Positions 43,169-52,809 are shown, counted from the first letter of the stretch. The stretch is DNA of 64,000 bases from Flavobacterium hungaricum (GCF_015182285.1 NZ_PRDM01000001.1:1674001-1738000); one strand, 5' to 3'. The notes: generated by a model not told the origin, from the sequence alone. A program made the numbers and translations.

Positions 43169-43454
43169 CTTAAAAAATGTTGATTAGCAGTTGCAGACTT
43201 TTGTTAATAAAAACCAAAAAGAAGCACTCATTTTTAAACGAATTGATAACGATAGAAGTTTAAACTTACAAATTACAGAAAGTAATAAGCCGATTTTTAA
43301 CCGCAGATTAAAAGAGTTAGAATGTATTATCAATTTTGATTTCTAAAATCTTAACAAAATCTATTTTAATCGACATCATTCTAAACCTTACTATCTAAGG
43401 CTAAACTTTTACTGCTTTCATTTTCCTTAAAAAAAATATGCTAATTTTGCTTTC

Positions 43455-44216
43455 ATGATTCAGATAACAATAATTGGTTCCGGAAATGTCGCACAGCATT
43501 TGATAAAAGCTTTTAAGAAAAGTGAAGCTGTCGAAATTGTTCAGGTTTTTTCTAGAAAAAAAGAAAATCTAAGTGCGGTAATTGAATTTGATAAAATTAT
43601 AGATGATTTTGCCGATTTAAAAGAGTCCGATTTATATATTATTGCTGTCACAGACAACGCAATTGCAGAAGTTTCGGCACAATTGCCTTTTAACAATCAA
43701 CTTGTGGCTCATACTTCGGGAACGGCTTCAATTGAAACTTTGGATGACAAAAATCGCAGAGGTGTTTTTTATCCGCTGCAAACTTTTTCTAAAAATAAAG
43801 AGATTGATTTTTCAGTGATTCCAATCTGTGTGGAGGCTGAAAATACATTTGATTTTAGAGTTTTGGAAACCGCTGCTAAAAGCATTTCAAACTCCGTTTT
43901 CGCTATAAATTCAGAACAGCGAAAAGCTCTTCACGTGGCAGCGGTTTTTGTGAATAATTTCACGAATCATTTGTATCAGATCGGGCAGGAAATCTGTGAG
44001 GATCATCAAGTTCCATTTGATATTTTAAAACCTTTGATCGAAGAAACAGCCGATAAAATCAAAACTTTAGACCCGGTCGATGCACAGACAGGCCCAGCCA
44101 AACGTCACGATTCTATCACTACAGACGCACATTTGGCTTTTATACAAAATGAAAATCAAAAAAATATTTATAAAATTCTAACACAATCTATTCAAGATAA
44201 TGGCAAAAAGTTATAA
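43455..44216 (+). CDS. Rossmann/DUF2520 protein (ProC-like dehydrogenase fold)
   Basis: A 253-residue protein. An N-terminal Rossmann domain (ITIIGSGNVAQHLIKAFKKS, GxGxxA-type) resembles pyrroline-5-carboxylate reductase. A C-terminal DUF2520 helical domain (about residues 130-253; RKALHVAAVFVNNFTNHLYQIGQEIC and GPAKRHDSITTDAHLAFI) follows. Enzymatic activity is unproven. It overlaps the KdsC-like gene by 17 bases and heads a run conserved in Flavobacteriaceae. Confidence 0.9.
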   Translation: MIQITIIGSGNVAQHLIKAFKKSEAVEIVQVFSRKKENLSAVIEFDKIIDDFADLKESDLYIIAVTDNAIAEVSAQLPFNNQLVAHTSGTASIETLDDKNRRGVFYPLQTFSKNKEIDFSVIPICVEAENTFDFRVLETAAKSISNSVFAINSEQRKALHVAAVFVNNFTNHLYQIGQEICEDHQVPFDILKPLIEETADKIKTLDPVDAQTGPAKRHDSITTDAHLAFIQNENQKNIYKILTQSIQDNGKKL

Positions 44217-44727
44217 GGAAATAATGAACGAGATCAACACCTTTATTTTTGATGTTGACGGCGTACTTACAGACAGTTCTGTTTTTGTAACCAATGAAGG
44301 CGAAATGCTGAGAACGATGAATATTCGTGACGGTTATGCACTTAAAGCAGCAGTAGAAAGCGGTTACAATGTATGTATTATTTCTGGCGGAAGTAATGAA
44401 GGTGTTCGTATTCGTCTTAGTAATCTAGGCGTAAAAGACATACATTTAGGGACTCATGACAAGGTAAAAACCTTTAAAGAATATACTGAACTTTACAATA
44501 TTAATCCCGAAAGTGTTTTATACATGGGTGACGATATTCCCGATTTTCATGTTATGAAATTAGTGGGGCTGCCTGCCTGTCCGCAGGATGCTAGTCCAGA
44601 GATTAAAAATATCTGTCGTTACATTTCGCACGTAAAAGGCGGACGCGGTACGGTAAGAGACGTTATCGAACAAGTGATGAAAGTACAAGGAAAATGGATG
44701 GAATATTTTGATGCTAAATACGATTAA
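44200..44727 (+). CDS. KdsC-like HAD phosphatase (KDO-8-phosphate phosphatase type)
   Basis: A 175-residue cap-less HAD enzyme of the KdsC group. The nucleophile motif is FDVDGVLTD (about residues 15-23), motif II CIISGGS, the Lys in THDKVKTF, and the metal Asp pair in YMGDDIPDFHVMK. KdsC removes the phosphate from KDO-8-phosphate for lipopolysaccharide core. The C-terminal GGRGTVRDVIEQVM supports the assignment. ATG at 44224 is an alternative start, but 44200 overlaps the upstream gene in an operon-like way. Confidence 0.9.
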   Translation: MAKSYKEIMNEINTFIFDVDGVLTDSSVFVTNEGEMLRTMNIRDGYALKAAVESGYNVCIISGGSNEGVRIRLSNLGVKDIHLGTHDKVKTFKEYTELYNINPESVLYMGDDIPDFHVMKLVGLPACPQDASPEIKNICRYISHVKGGRGTVRDVIEQVMKVQGKWMEYFDAKYD

Positions 44728-44893
44728 GTTTTACAGCTGATTGTTTTGGGTTTGTTTAGAGACGTAAATTTCGTCCAGCTTTGATAAAACTCAAAACAAA
44801 ACCAAAAAACTCAGAATCTTAGAACCTTAGCAGCTCACAACCTAAAAAAAACCTTAGTCCCTCTGCCCTTCTGACCCTTTGAACCTAAAAAAA
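44728..44893. repeat. degenerate CTTAGAACCTTAGCAG-type simple repeat
   Basis: The gap before the UbiA gene carries ACTCAGAATCTTAGAACCTTAGC and related pieces, the complement of the AGGTTCTGAG units after the helix-hairpin-helix gene. No ORF or strong hairpin is seen. Confidence 0.45.
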
Positions 44894-45820
44894 ATGAAAT
44901 ACCTTAAACTAATACGTTACCAAAATCTATTAATGCTGGCTTTTATGCAGCTTCTTTTTCGTTATGCTTTTTTAAAACAGCAGAACGTTCCTTTGGCGCT
45001 GGCCGATTGGCAGTATGGTTTATTGGTTTTAAGCACCGTTTTACTGGCTGCTGCGGGTTATGTCATTAACAATATCTATGATGTTGCAACAGACAGTATT
45101 AACAAGCCCAACGATGTTGTAGTCGGAAAAGGCATCAGCGAAACTGCTGCTTACAATATCTACATTGGTTTAAATATTTCTGGTGTTGCCATTGGTTTTC
45201 TTTTGGCGAATATCATTCAGAGACCAATGTTTGCTTCGTTATTTATTCTAATTGCTTCATTGTTGTATTTCTATACAACAACCTTAAAGCAAATTATGAT
45301 TTTGGGAAATTTTGTAATCGCACTTTTATTAGCGGTAAGCGTAATTATAATTGGTGTTTTTGACTTATTTCCTGCCACAACTCCAGATAATCAAGCACAA
45401 ATGGCAAGTTTATTTTCGATTTTGATCGATTATGCTTTGTTTGCTTTTATGATTAATTTTATACGTGAAATCGTTAAAGATATAGAAGATGTAAACGGCG
45501 ATTATAATCAAGGAATAAACACACTGCCAATTGCAATTGGAATCAGCAGGACGGCAAAAATTGTTTTAGTTTTTTCTATAATTCCTCTTATTTTATTATC
45601 CCTTTATATCAATAAGTATTTCGTACAAAATAAATTGTTTATTGTAACACTTTATGCATTTGTTTTTGTTCTGGCACCGCTGCTCTATTTTATTGTAAAA
45701 ATATTCAGTGCCAAATCGCAAAAAGATTTCAAGCATTTGAGCACTATTTTAAAACTTATTATTTTTTTCGGAATATTATCGATCTTGATAATCGCCTTAA
45801 ATATCAAATACAATGCTTAA
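44894..45820 (+). CDS. UbiA family prenyltransferase (geranylgeranylglycerol-phosphate geranylgeranyltransferase-like)
   Basis: A 308-residue integral membrane prenyltransferase. The first Asp motif is NNIYDVATDSINKPNDVVVGKG and the second is REIVKDIEDVNGDYNQGINTLPI. About eight or nine helices are visible. It differs from MenA elsewhere in the window (no GPKRAIQSG block). Relatives in Flavobacterium are usually annotated as geranylgeranylglycerol-phosphate geranylgeranyltransferase, an archaeal-lipid name whose role in bacteria is unproven. The start is the ATG at 44894; an upstream TTG is not used. Maf overlaps its 3' end by eight bases. Confidence 0.85.
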   Translation: MKYLKLIRYQNLLMLAFMQLLFRYAFLKQQNVPLALADWQYGLLVLSTVLLAAAGYVINNIYDVATDSINKPNDVVVGKGISETAAYNIYIGLNISGVAIGFLLANIIQRPMFASLFILIASLLYFYTTTLKQIMILGNFVIALLLAVSVIIIGVFDLFPATTPDNQAQMASLFSILIDYALFAFMINFIREIVKDIEDVNGDYNQGINTLPIAIGISRTAKIVLVFSIIPLILLSLYINKYFVQNKLFIVTLYAFVFVLAPLLYFIVKIFSAKSQKDFKHLSTILKLIIFFGILSILIIALNIKYNA

Positions 45821-46397
45821 AGAAAAATTAAAAAAATACAAAATCATTTTAGCGTCAGGTTCACCGCGCAGACAGCAGTTTTTTAAAGATCTGGATCTTG
45901 ATTTTGAGATTCGTTTAAAAGATGTGGAAGAAATTTATCCGCCAGAATTAAAAGCTGCAGCCATAACGGATTTCCTGGCAGAACTGAAAGCAAATGCATT
46001 TGAAGGTGAATTGAAAGAAAACGAAATACTCGTAACCAGCGATACTATTGTCTGGCATGAAGGCAGGGCGTTAGGAAAACCGAAAAATGCGGACGAAGCT
46101 TTTGCTATGATCAAATCAATGTCGAATACTACGCACGAAGTTTTTACATCGGTTTGTTTTAAAACCAGCTCCTCTTCTACCCTTATCAATGATGTAACCC
46201 AAGTTACTTTTAATGATTTATCAGACGAAGCAATTTGGTATTATATAGAAAACTACAAACCTTATGATAAAGCTGGTGCTTACGGAATTCAGGAATGGTT
46301 TGGTTTTATGGCAGTTGCAAAAGTAGAAGGCTCTTATACCAATGTTATGGGGCTTCCGACAGCTAAAGTTTATAAATATTTGAGTACTTTAGTGTAA
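45813..46397 (+). CDS. maf: Maf family nucleotide pyrophosphatase
   Basis: A 194-residue Maf protein that hydrolyses non-canonical or excess nucleoside triphosphates such as dTTP and UTP. Signature blocks are ILASGSPRRQQFF at the N terminus, the catalytic-metal Glu/Asp block VTSDTIVW (about residue 72), GRALGKPKN, and YDKAGAYGIQEWFGFMAVAKVEGSYTNVMGLPTAKVY. It overlaps the prenyltransferase gene, so it is in the same operon, and mscS follows 11 bases later. Confidence 0.95.
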   Translation: MLKEKLKKYKIILASGSPRRQQFFKDLDLDFEIRLKDVEEIYPPELKAAAITDFLAELKANAFEGELKENEILVTSDTIVWHEGRALGKPKNADEAFAMIKSMSNTTHEVFTSVCFKTSSSSTLINDVTQVTFNDLSDEAIWYYIENYKPYDKAGAYGIQEWFGFMAVAKVEGSYTNVMGLPTAKVYKYLSTLV

Positions 46398-46408
46398 AAA
46401 AAATTATT

Positions 46409-46939
46409 ATGTTTTCTTTTAAAGAGTATAGCCGCGAGATTTTTGCAACCATCATTCTTCTGGGAGTATTGTTTATACTTCGAATGGTAATTGCCAAACT
46501 AGTCAGGCGTTTTGCAGCCACAAGTCATTTGTTTGAAAACCGTACCAACCTAGTAATCAAATACATTAATATTTTGATGAATATCTTGGTCACCACCACT
46601 TTGATCGTAATCTGGGGGGTAGAAACACAAGATATTTTTATTACCATTTCTTCTATCGCAACAGTTATTGGGGTCGCCATGTTTGCACAGTGGTCAATTT
46701 TAAGCAACGTTACTTCGGGAATGATTTTATTTTTTTCTTTTCCGTTTCGAATTGGAGACACTATCAAAATTCACGATAAAGATTTTCCGATCGAAGCCGA
46801 AATTGAAGACATCAATACCTTTCACGTAAGTTTAAAAACAAAAGAAGGCGAAAAGATTATCTTTCCTAACAATTTACTACTTCAAAAAGGGATTTCTATT
46901 ATCCCTACTAAATACGAAGAAAAAGAGTTTTTTGATTAA
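46409..46939 (+). CDS. small mechanosensitive channel (MscS family)
   Basis: A 176-residue protein with three membrane helices and the MscS beta domain. The pore helix area is ISSIATVIGVAMFAQWSILSNVTSGMILFFSFPFRIGDTIKI, followed by VEDI-like AEIEDINTFHVSLKTKEGEKIIFPNNLL. It ends shortly after the beta domain, so the large cytosolic cage of full MscS is absent. Such short forms are common in Flavobacteriaceae and may serve osmotic protection. It is the last gene of the DUF2520-to-mscS run. Confidence 0.9.
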   Translation: MFSFKEYSREIFATIILLGVLFILRMVIAKLVRRFAATSHLFENRTNLVIKYINILMNILVTTTLIVIWGVETQDIFITISSIATVIGVAMFAQWSILSNVTSGMILFFSFPFRIGDTIKIHDKDFPIEAEIEDINTFHVSLKTKEGEKIIFPNNLLLQKGISIIPTKYEEKEFFD

Positions 46940-47041
46940 AGCATAATGGGAATTTTATAACGTATTGAAGAAAAGCTAAAACAGAAAAGCACAATAAATG
47001 TGTAATATTTGTTTTATAAAATCAGCTTTAAACTTCAATAT

Positions 47042-48142
47042 ATGACTCGATCCATTACGCTGCCTCTTTACGCAAAAATTTGTTTTATTCTGGTAACATT
47101 ACTCTGTTTCGGATTCATTTTTTGTATCGGAAAAGACATCATTACTCCAGTCCTTATGGCATTTCTTTTTGCCGTTTTACTGCTTCCGGTTTTTACGCTA
47201 TTAAATGTAAAACTTAGAATTCCCCGTCACATCGCTGCGGGAATGTGTGTACTTCTTTTTGCTGCTTTTGTAATTGGTATTTTGGTTTTCATTTCGTACC
47301 AGGTCAAAGAATTTACGAATGATTTTGATACGGTTAAAAAGAATATTAACGCCTTTATAGTTGAAATACACAAATTTGTAAATGAAAATTTTCATATCAG
47401 CATCGGCGAACAAAAAAAGTATCTGGATAATGTGACCAAAGATTCTGTTAAAAACAGCAATGCTTCTATTGGTTCTGTAATTATCTCCATTTCAGATCTT
47501 TTGTTAGACTTGACCATTATTCCTATTTATACCTTTTTATTTTTAATTTATAAAGATCATTTTGTACTCTTTCTAGCCAAATTAGTTCATAAAGAAAATC
47601 ACCACCGATTAAAAAATATTTTATCCCAAATCAAGGTTTCCATCAACAATTACATTGTCAGCCTTCTTTTTGAAATGATTATCGTTTCTGTACTTACAGG
47701 ATTAGGATTGTATATCGTTGGTGTCAAATATTTTATACTTCTCGGGCTTATCACTGGAATATTAAATTTGATTCCTTATATCGGAATTGCCATTGCGGGC
47801 GTTATCACACTTTTTGCTTCTTTGACGGGCACAGGAGAAAGTTCTATTATATTAAGTATATTTTTAGTTAATCTTGTCGTACAGCTTATTGATAACAATA
47901 TACTTGTCCCGTTGATCATTAATTCTAAAGTAGAAATCAATGCTTTTGTTTCTATTATCGGAATCATTGTCGGAGGTGCTGCTGCCGGAATTTCTGGAAT
48001 GTTTTTAGCCATTCCGCTTTTGGCCATCTTAAAAATTATTTTTGAAAGAATAGAATCTCTTGAACCGTGGGGCTACTTGATGGGCAATCATGTACCGCGA
48101 AAATTTACCTGGAGAATGCGCAGAGTCAAAACTCAAAGTTAA
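47042..48142 (+). CDS. AI-2E family transporter (PerM/TqsA type)
   Basis: A 366-residue integral membrane protein of the AI-2E/UPF0118 family. Seven or eight helices are visible. The typical N-terminal pair is ICFILVTLLCFGFIFCIGKDIITPVLMAFLFAVLLLP. A large extracytoplasmic loop (about 85-145) follows, and the C-terminal half contains GLITGILNLIPYIG, NLVVQLIDNNILVPLI and GAAAGISGMFLAIPLLAI. The substrate is unknown; some members export AI-2 or exchange sodium. The start is the ATG at 47042 rather than a TTG 33 bases upstream. Confidence 0.92.
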   Translation: MTRSITLPLYAKICFILVTLLCFGFIFCIGKDIITPVLMAFLFAVLLLPVFTLLNVKLRIPRHIAAGMCVLLFAAFVIGILVFISYQVKEFTNDFDTVKKNINAFIVEIHKFVNENFHISIGEQKKYLDNVTKDSVKNSNASIGSVIISISDLLLDLTIIPIYTFLFLIYKDHFVLFLAKLVHKENHHRLKNILSQIKVSINNYIVSLLFEMIIVSVLTGLGLYIVGVKYFILLGLITGILNLIPYIGIAIAGVITLFASLTGTGESSIILSIFLVNLVVQLIDNNILVPLIINSKVEINAFVSIIGIIVGGAAAGISGMFLAIPLLAILKIIFERIESLEPWGYLMGNHVPRKFTWRMRRVKTQS

Positions 48143-48199
48143 TTTTTTCAAAGCTTACTATTAATTCCTTAAATTCATACATTAAATTATTAGCACTTC

Positions 48200-50038
48200 A
48201 TGTCTGTAAACAAAAAAATATTGTTTTTCATTCTTTTAACCTTTTGTTTACAAGGTATATATGCACAGGTTGATCCCAAGGCAAAAGAACCTAAAACAAA
48301 AAAAGACAGTGTTGAAATTTATAATAAAATTAAAAATTACTCTAAGAAAAATAAATTTACGCAGGTAATGCACAAATTACTTTTTAGATCTAAAAAACCT
48401 AAAAAGAAACAAGAACTTCTGGTACCGCTGGATTCTACGCATTACGACGGAAAAATCATTAGAAATATTAATATTATAACCTTAGACCCGTTTGGCCATT
48501 CTGTAGCCGACACAACACAAGCGCCTAAAAATTGGGGAGAAAGAACCGGAAACAAACTTCACTTAAAGACCAAGAGAATCGCGATTCTTAATCTGTTGCT
48601 TTTTAAGAAAAATACACCGTATGACACTTATAAAATATTAGAGTCTGAACGTTTGATTCGTGCACAGCGTTATGTAACGGCGGTCCGAATTTCAAATAAA
48701 ACCGTTGGCACCGCCCGTGATTCGGTTGACGTTACAATTCGTGTTTTAGATTCCTGGAGTACCATTCCGAGATTTTCGATTTCCAGCAGTCAGATTTCAC
48801 TGGGTTTTAAAGAGAAAGACTTTTTCGGTTCTGGACAGCAGCTCGAATATCGTTTTACAAATCGTTTTGATGACGGCCGAAATGGTAATGAAGCTACCTA
48901 TACAATTCCGAATATAAAAAACACTTACATCAGCACAGTTCTTCATTATAGAAATGATATTGACAACAATTATATCAAAAGTGTCGATATCGAAAGAGAT
49001 TTTTACTCTCCTCTTACCAAATGGGCAGGCGGTTTTTATATTGACGAAAGTTTTAGAAGAGATTCCCTTCAAGCCCCTGCGCCTGATACAACTTATTCCA
49101 AACAGCCTTTCAAATATACTTCGCAGGATGTTTGGGCGGGCCGCTCTTTTAAGATGTTTGTAGATGAAAATAATGCAAGGACAAATCTAATTGTAACAGG
49201 ACGATTCCTGAATGTAAATTACAGCGAAACGCCTAGTGAACTATACGATCCGAACCATTTTTATTCAAGCGAAAAATTGATTTTGAGCGGTATCGGACTT
49301 AATACCCGAAAATTCGTTAAAGACAGTTATATTTTTAGAATCGGACAAACGGAAGACGTACCCATCGGAAGAATCTACGGAATTACATTTGGTTATCAAT
49401 ACAAAAATACTTTTTGGAGACCGTATGTTGGTGCACAGTTTTCTTTTGGAAACTACTATAAATTTGGTTTTCTGAGTATGAATTTTGAAGCGGGTACTTT
49501 CTTCCATCAATCTAAATCCTATGATACGGCATTTCTGTTAGAATCTAATTATTTTACCAAACTGTTTACGATTGGGAATTGGAAACTTAGACAATTCGTA
49601 AATCCGAAGTTGGTTCTGGGAATGAACCGAGAAAATATTATTGGAGATCAATTGAATATTAATGAACAAAATGGTATTGCCGGTTTTAACACTGCTATTT
49701 ACGGAACCAGTAAAGCGGTTTTATCGCTGCAGACGCAAACCTATTCTCCGCACGCGCTATGGGGGTTCCGTCTCAATCCGTTTTTTAATTATTCTATTGC
49801 CGTTTTAGGAAGTTCAAATGTGGCTATGACCAAAAGCAAACCGTATTCTAAAGTTACTTTGGGTTTACTAGTTAGTAATGACTACTTGGTTTTCAGTTCC
49901 TTTCAGCTTTCTTTATCCTATTATCCTAGTATTCCATATCAAGGAGACAATGTTTTTAAAACCAATACATTCGAAACAACCGATTACGGACTTCAAAGTT
50001 TTGAGCTGGCAAAACCGAGAGTTGTCGATTATAGATAA
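48200..50038 (+). CDS. outer-membrane beta-barrel protein of unknown function
   Basis: A 612-residue exported protein (signal peptide ILFFILLTFCLQGIYAQ). After a basic linker, a POTRA-like segment (IIRNINIITLDPFG, NLLLFKKNTPYDTYKILESERLIRAQRYV and VDVTIRVLDSWST) is followed by many amphipathic beta strands rich in aromatic residues up to the C terminus. The order matches BamA/Omp85-related barrels, but the C terminus does not end in the usual Phe and the family is not recognised. It is probably an outer-membrane transporter or assembly factor. Confidence 0.78.
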   Translation: MSVNKKILFFILLTFCLQGIYAQVDPKAKEPKTKKDSVEIYNKIKNYSKKNKFTQVMHKLLFRSKKPKKKQELLVPLDSTHYDGKIIRNINIITLDPFGHSVADTTQAPKNWGERTGNKLHLKTKRIAILNLLLFKKNTPYDTYKILESERLIRAQRYVTAVRISNKTVGTARDSVDVTIRVLDSWSTIPRFSISSSQISLGFKEKDFFGSGQQLEYRFTNRFDDGRNGNEATYTIPNIKNTYISTVLHYRNDIDNNYIKSVDIERDFYSPLTKWAGGFYIDESFRRDSLQAPAPDTTYSKQPFKYTSQDVWAGRSFKMFVDENNARTNLIVTGRFLNVNYSETPSELYDPNHFYSSEKLILSGIGLNTRKFVKDSYIFRIGQTEDVPIGRIYGITFGYQYKNTFWRPYVGAQFSFGNYYKFGFLSMNFEAGTFFHQSKSYDTAFLLESNYFTKLFTIGNWKLRQFVNPKLVLGMNRENIIGDQLNINEQNGIAGFNTAIYGTSKAVLSLQTQTYSPHALWGFRLNPFFNYSIAVLGSSNVAMTKSKPYSKVTLGLLVSNDYLVFSSFQLSLSYYPSIPYQGDNVFKTNTFETTDYGLQSFELAKPRVVDYR

Positions 50039-50455
50039 AATTTTGAACTCATGGCTGCCACTATTTTAAAATTCGAACTGCAAAAATTCGAACACTGCTA
50101 AAACAGTTTTGCTTTTACAAAAACACGAATTTGTACGTTTTTTTCTCGTTTTAAATCATAAATAATTATAAATCAAAATTTTAATATTAAAAAAACTATT
50201 CAATCCATTTTAAAATATTTTTTTTTTGAGTCAAGCCAAGCAAATAGACCTCGTATTATTCTCCAAAAAAAAATAAAATTTTATTCTTTTTTTTAGAATT
50301 TCAAAAACACTTCTAAATCAAATTATTACGCAGAAAACAAAGGCTTAAACGCTCGTCAAAATACTTTTTTATCCGACCAAAAACACTTGTTTTTATTTTT
50401 TGGCACAGTATATGAATATCCCTAAACAAGATTAACATTAAAAAAATAAAAAAAG
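50039..50455. other. intergenic region before the His-rich protein gene
   Basis: AT-rich. It contains two near-identical AAATTCGAAC units at about 50070-50095. A TTGGCAC sequence at 50400-50406 resembles half of a sigma-54 promoter, but the matching -12 GC box is missing. No ORF was seen. Confidence 0.4.
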
Positions 50456-50968
50456 ATGAAAACGATAAAATTAGCAATCGCCGGATTATTTCTAATGGTT
50501 GCAAATGCCACGCAAGCCCAAGTATCGGTAAACGTTAATATAGGTGCTCCACCAGCTTGGGGTCCTGCAGGATACAGTGAAATGGAATATTATTATCTTC
50601 CAGATATTGAAGCTTATTATGATGTTCGTGCTTCACAGTTTATTTATTATGGAAGAGGAAAATGGGTTAGAACAACTTATTTACCAAGACAATACAGAAA
50701 TTATGATTTGTACGGAGGTTACAAAGTAGTATTAACAGATTACCACGGTAGAACTCCTTATACCTATTTTGATCGTCATAAAGTAAAATATTACAGAGGA
50801 TATCACGGTGCGCCGCAAAGACCTTATAAACCAAGACCTGTATATGGTTACAATGATCGTCATGACCGCAGAGATCACAAACATCATGATAAAAAACATC
50901 ATGACAGACACGATAGAGACGATAGACATGACAGAGATGATCATCATGGCCACGGAGGCAGAAGATAA
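50456..50968 (+). CDS. exported protein with His/Asp/Arg-rich C-terminal tail
   Basis: A 170-residue protein with a signal peptide (LAIAGLFLMVANATQAQ). The middle is tyrosine-rich (MEYYYLPDIEAYYDVRASQFIYYGRGKWVRTTYLP). The last 40 residues are almost only His, Asp, Arg, Lys and Gly, with repeated HHD, HDRDD and DDHHGHGG units. Such tails often bind metal ions. The first half resembles uncharacterised Bacteroidota exported proteins. A strong terminator follows, so it is monocistronic. Confidence 0.85.
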   Translation: MKTIKLAIAGLFLMVANATQAQVSVNVNIGAPPAWGPAGYSEMEYYYLPDIEAYYDVRASQFIYYGRGKWVRTTYLPRQYRNYDLYGGYKVVLTDYHGRTPYTYFDRHKVKYYRGYHGAPQRPYKPRPVYGYNDRHDRRDHKHHDKKHHDRHDRDDRHDRDDHHGHGGRR

Positions 50969-50996
50969 ATATTGCTAAATCATTAGCATTCAACAC

Positions 50997-51028
50997 AAAA
51001 GAGCATCTATTTTTAGATGCTCTTTTTG
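50997..51028 (+). terminator. terminator of the His-rich protein gene
   Basis: AAAAGAGCATCT and AGATGCTCTTTT form a perfect stem with a short T-rich loop and a following T run. Confidence 0.92.
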
Positions 51029-51119
51029 TTTTAACATGTTTTTTGTTATAAACAGTTGTTAAATCTTTATATTTTTCGAATAAATCACTGTTTAGCAGCA
51101 AGTTTCATTAAAAAAATGC

Positions 51120-51150
51120 CTTATTTTAGTATAATTATAACTTATATTTG
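51120..51150 (+). promoter_or_regulatory. promoter of the LVIVD lipoprotein gene
   Basis: TATATTTG (51143-51150) matches TAnnTTTG. A TTA stands 19 bases before it where TTG is expected. The 33-base block from 51120 is 27/33 identical to the block before the candidate small RNA at 52913. Confidence 0.5.
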
Positions 51151-51183
51151 CAGCGAATTTTAAAAAACCATTATCTACTATTT

Positions 51184-52809
51184 ATGAAAAAGTATGCTTA
51201 TTTACTATCGTTATTAACTGTCTCGCTTTTAATAAGCTGTGACGACAACAATGATTCAAATGACGGTCAGTCATTAAATAACATTACGATTACTTCAGAC
51301 CAAACTGCCTTAAATCAGCGTCTTGATTTGACAAATGCTGGGGTAATTTCATTAGAAAACAGTTCTGCAACAGGAAAATTTGCAGCTGATGCAGGTTCAA
51401 CTACTTTTCCATTAGTACAAATTGCAGAAGTAAAACCACCTGTTGACGCTAACGGAAAAACATTACAAGCAAGTCATGTAACAGTAAACGGAAACTACGC
51501 GTATGTATCGTACATCATGAGAGGCGAGACATATTCTGGAGCTATCGACGTTATTGATGTTTCTGATCCTTACAAACCAAAATTAGTTACATCGGCATTA
51601 ATTGCTAATACAGATATTACATCACTTACCTATTCTAACGGAAACTTAATCATTGGAGCTGCTAAAGATGTAGATAAAGATGCGTCATTAAAAAATCCAG
51701 CAATTTTAATTAACATGCCGTTGAGTTCAGGTATGCTTACAGATAAAATAACAGTTAACGCATTAGAAAGCAGAGTAACAACGGATGTTGCTGCCAATGC
51801 TTCTTCTTATTTTGCTGTAACGGGCGATGCTGGAAGTTTGTTTAAAATAAGCAGCTCTACTAAAGCAATTGAAAACAAAGCTACTGTAGCAGATTTACGC
51901 TCAATCGCTTTAAGTGCAGATAAAGTAGTTACTTTAAGCGGTACAAAAGGAGTAAACGTTTACAATCCTTCTACCCTTGCACTGCAAAAAAGTTTTACCA
52001 CTTCTACTGACATCAGCGGAGCTAAAAGAACAATGGATTTTGACGGAACTAAACTTTTAGTGTCTGAAGGTGCTAATGGTCTTGGTGTTTACGACATTAA
52101 CAACGGCACAAAATTGCAGACTCTTGCTATTAGTACTGCTGGAGAAGATAATGTAACTAATGCCGTTTCTGTAAACGACGGTTATGCTTTTATTGCCAAT
52201 GGTGCTTTAGGTTTAAATGTATACCAATCTGGGACTCAATACAGTTTGTTAGGGGCATTAGGAATTGCAGGTTCTACGAACTATGTAAAATCAAGCGGTA
52301 ATTACATCTATGTTGCAAGCGGAACTGGAGGTTTGAAAATTATTAAAATGGAAAAACCTAATACTACTTTTGCAAGCTGCTCTTCTTACGGTTTATACAA
52401 TCAAGGTAAAGATCTGATTTTAAATTCTAATGAAGTGAAATCTTACCAAGGTGCTACAGCAATTAACTCTGCGATCGTAAACTCTAAAGCTGTTTTAACA
52501 CATTGCGGTTCTATTGCAGTTCTTAGCAATTTAACATTAAACAGCGAAGGTACATTTAATATGAGAGGAAGTTTGTCTCAAGGTAAATACCTGCAGTCTA
52601 ATCCAACAGAATTAATCATCAACACTAATGCAGTATTAAATATTGAAGGTTCGGTTGTAATCTGGGGAGACTTAAGATTAAACAGCGGTGCTAAAATCAA
52701 TTTCATCGGTAGTAGCGATTCTTCTATTACAATCTACGGTAAAGTAACCAAAGGCAGCAATGTAACGATTACCGGAACTTACAAAGACACAGAAAACAAA
52801 TTGAAATAA
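51184..52809 (+). CDS. LVIVD-repeat lipoprotein
   Basis: A 541-residue lipoprotein (YLLSLLTVSLLISC, lipobox LISC). The mature region consists of LVIVD/beta-propeller-type repeats: YAYVSYIMRGETYSGAIDVIDVSDPYKPKLV, LLVSEGANGLGVYDINNGTKL, YAFIANGALGLNVYQ and YIYVASGTGGLKIIKM. The C-terminal part (about 410-541) has beta-helix-like short strands. The true start is the ATG at 51184; a TTG-initiated longer frame begins inside the -7 promoter element. It probably sits on the outer membrane. The ligand is unknown. Confidence 0.87.
   Translation: MKKYAYLLSLLTVSLLISCDDNNDSNDGQSLNNITITSDQTALNQRLDLTNAGVISLENSSATGKFAADAGSTTFPLVQIAEVKPPVDANGKTLQASHVTVNGNYAYVSYIMRGETYSGAIDVIDVSDPYKPKLVTSALIANTDITSLTYSNGNLIIGAAKDVDKDASLKNPAILINMPLSSGMLTDKITVNALESRVTTDVAANASSYFAVTGDAGSLFKISSSTKAIENKATVADLRSIALSADKVVTLSGTKGVNVYNPSTLALQKSFTTSTDISGAKRTMDFDGTKLLVSEGANGLGVYDINNGTKLQTLAISTAGEDNVTNAVSVNDGYAFIANGALGLNVYQSGTQYSLLGALGIAGSTNYVKSSGNYIYVASGTGGLKIIKMEKPNTTFASCSSYGLYNQGKDLILNSNEVKSYQGATAINSAIVNSKAVLTHCGSIAVLSNLTLNSEGTFNMRGSLSQGKYLQSNPTELIINTNAVLNIEGSVVIWGDLRLNSGAKINFIGSSDSSITIYGKVTKGSNVTITGTYKDTENKLK

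Noticed and set aside
50400..50406. TTGGCAC resembling a sigma-54 -24 box
   Set aside because: The matching -12 GC box five bases downstream is absent.
50667..51101. Minus-strand 144-codon ORF opposite the His-rich gene
   Set aside because: It is the antisense of repetitive His/Asp codons and of a terminator, with low-complexity Cys/His content; the plus-strand gene has a signal peptide and terminator.
51148..51183. TTG-initiated extension of the LVIVD lipoprotein
   Set aside because: The TTG lies inside the -7 promoter element and the extension would precede a perfect lipoprotein signal.
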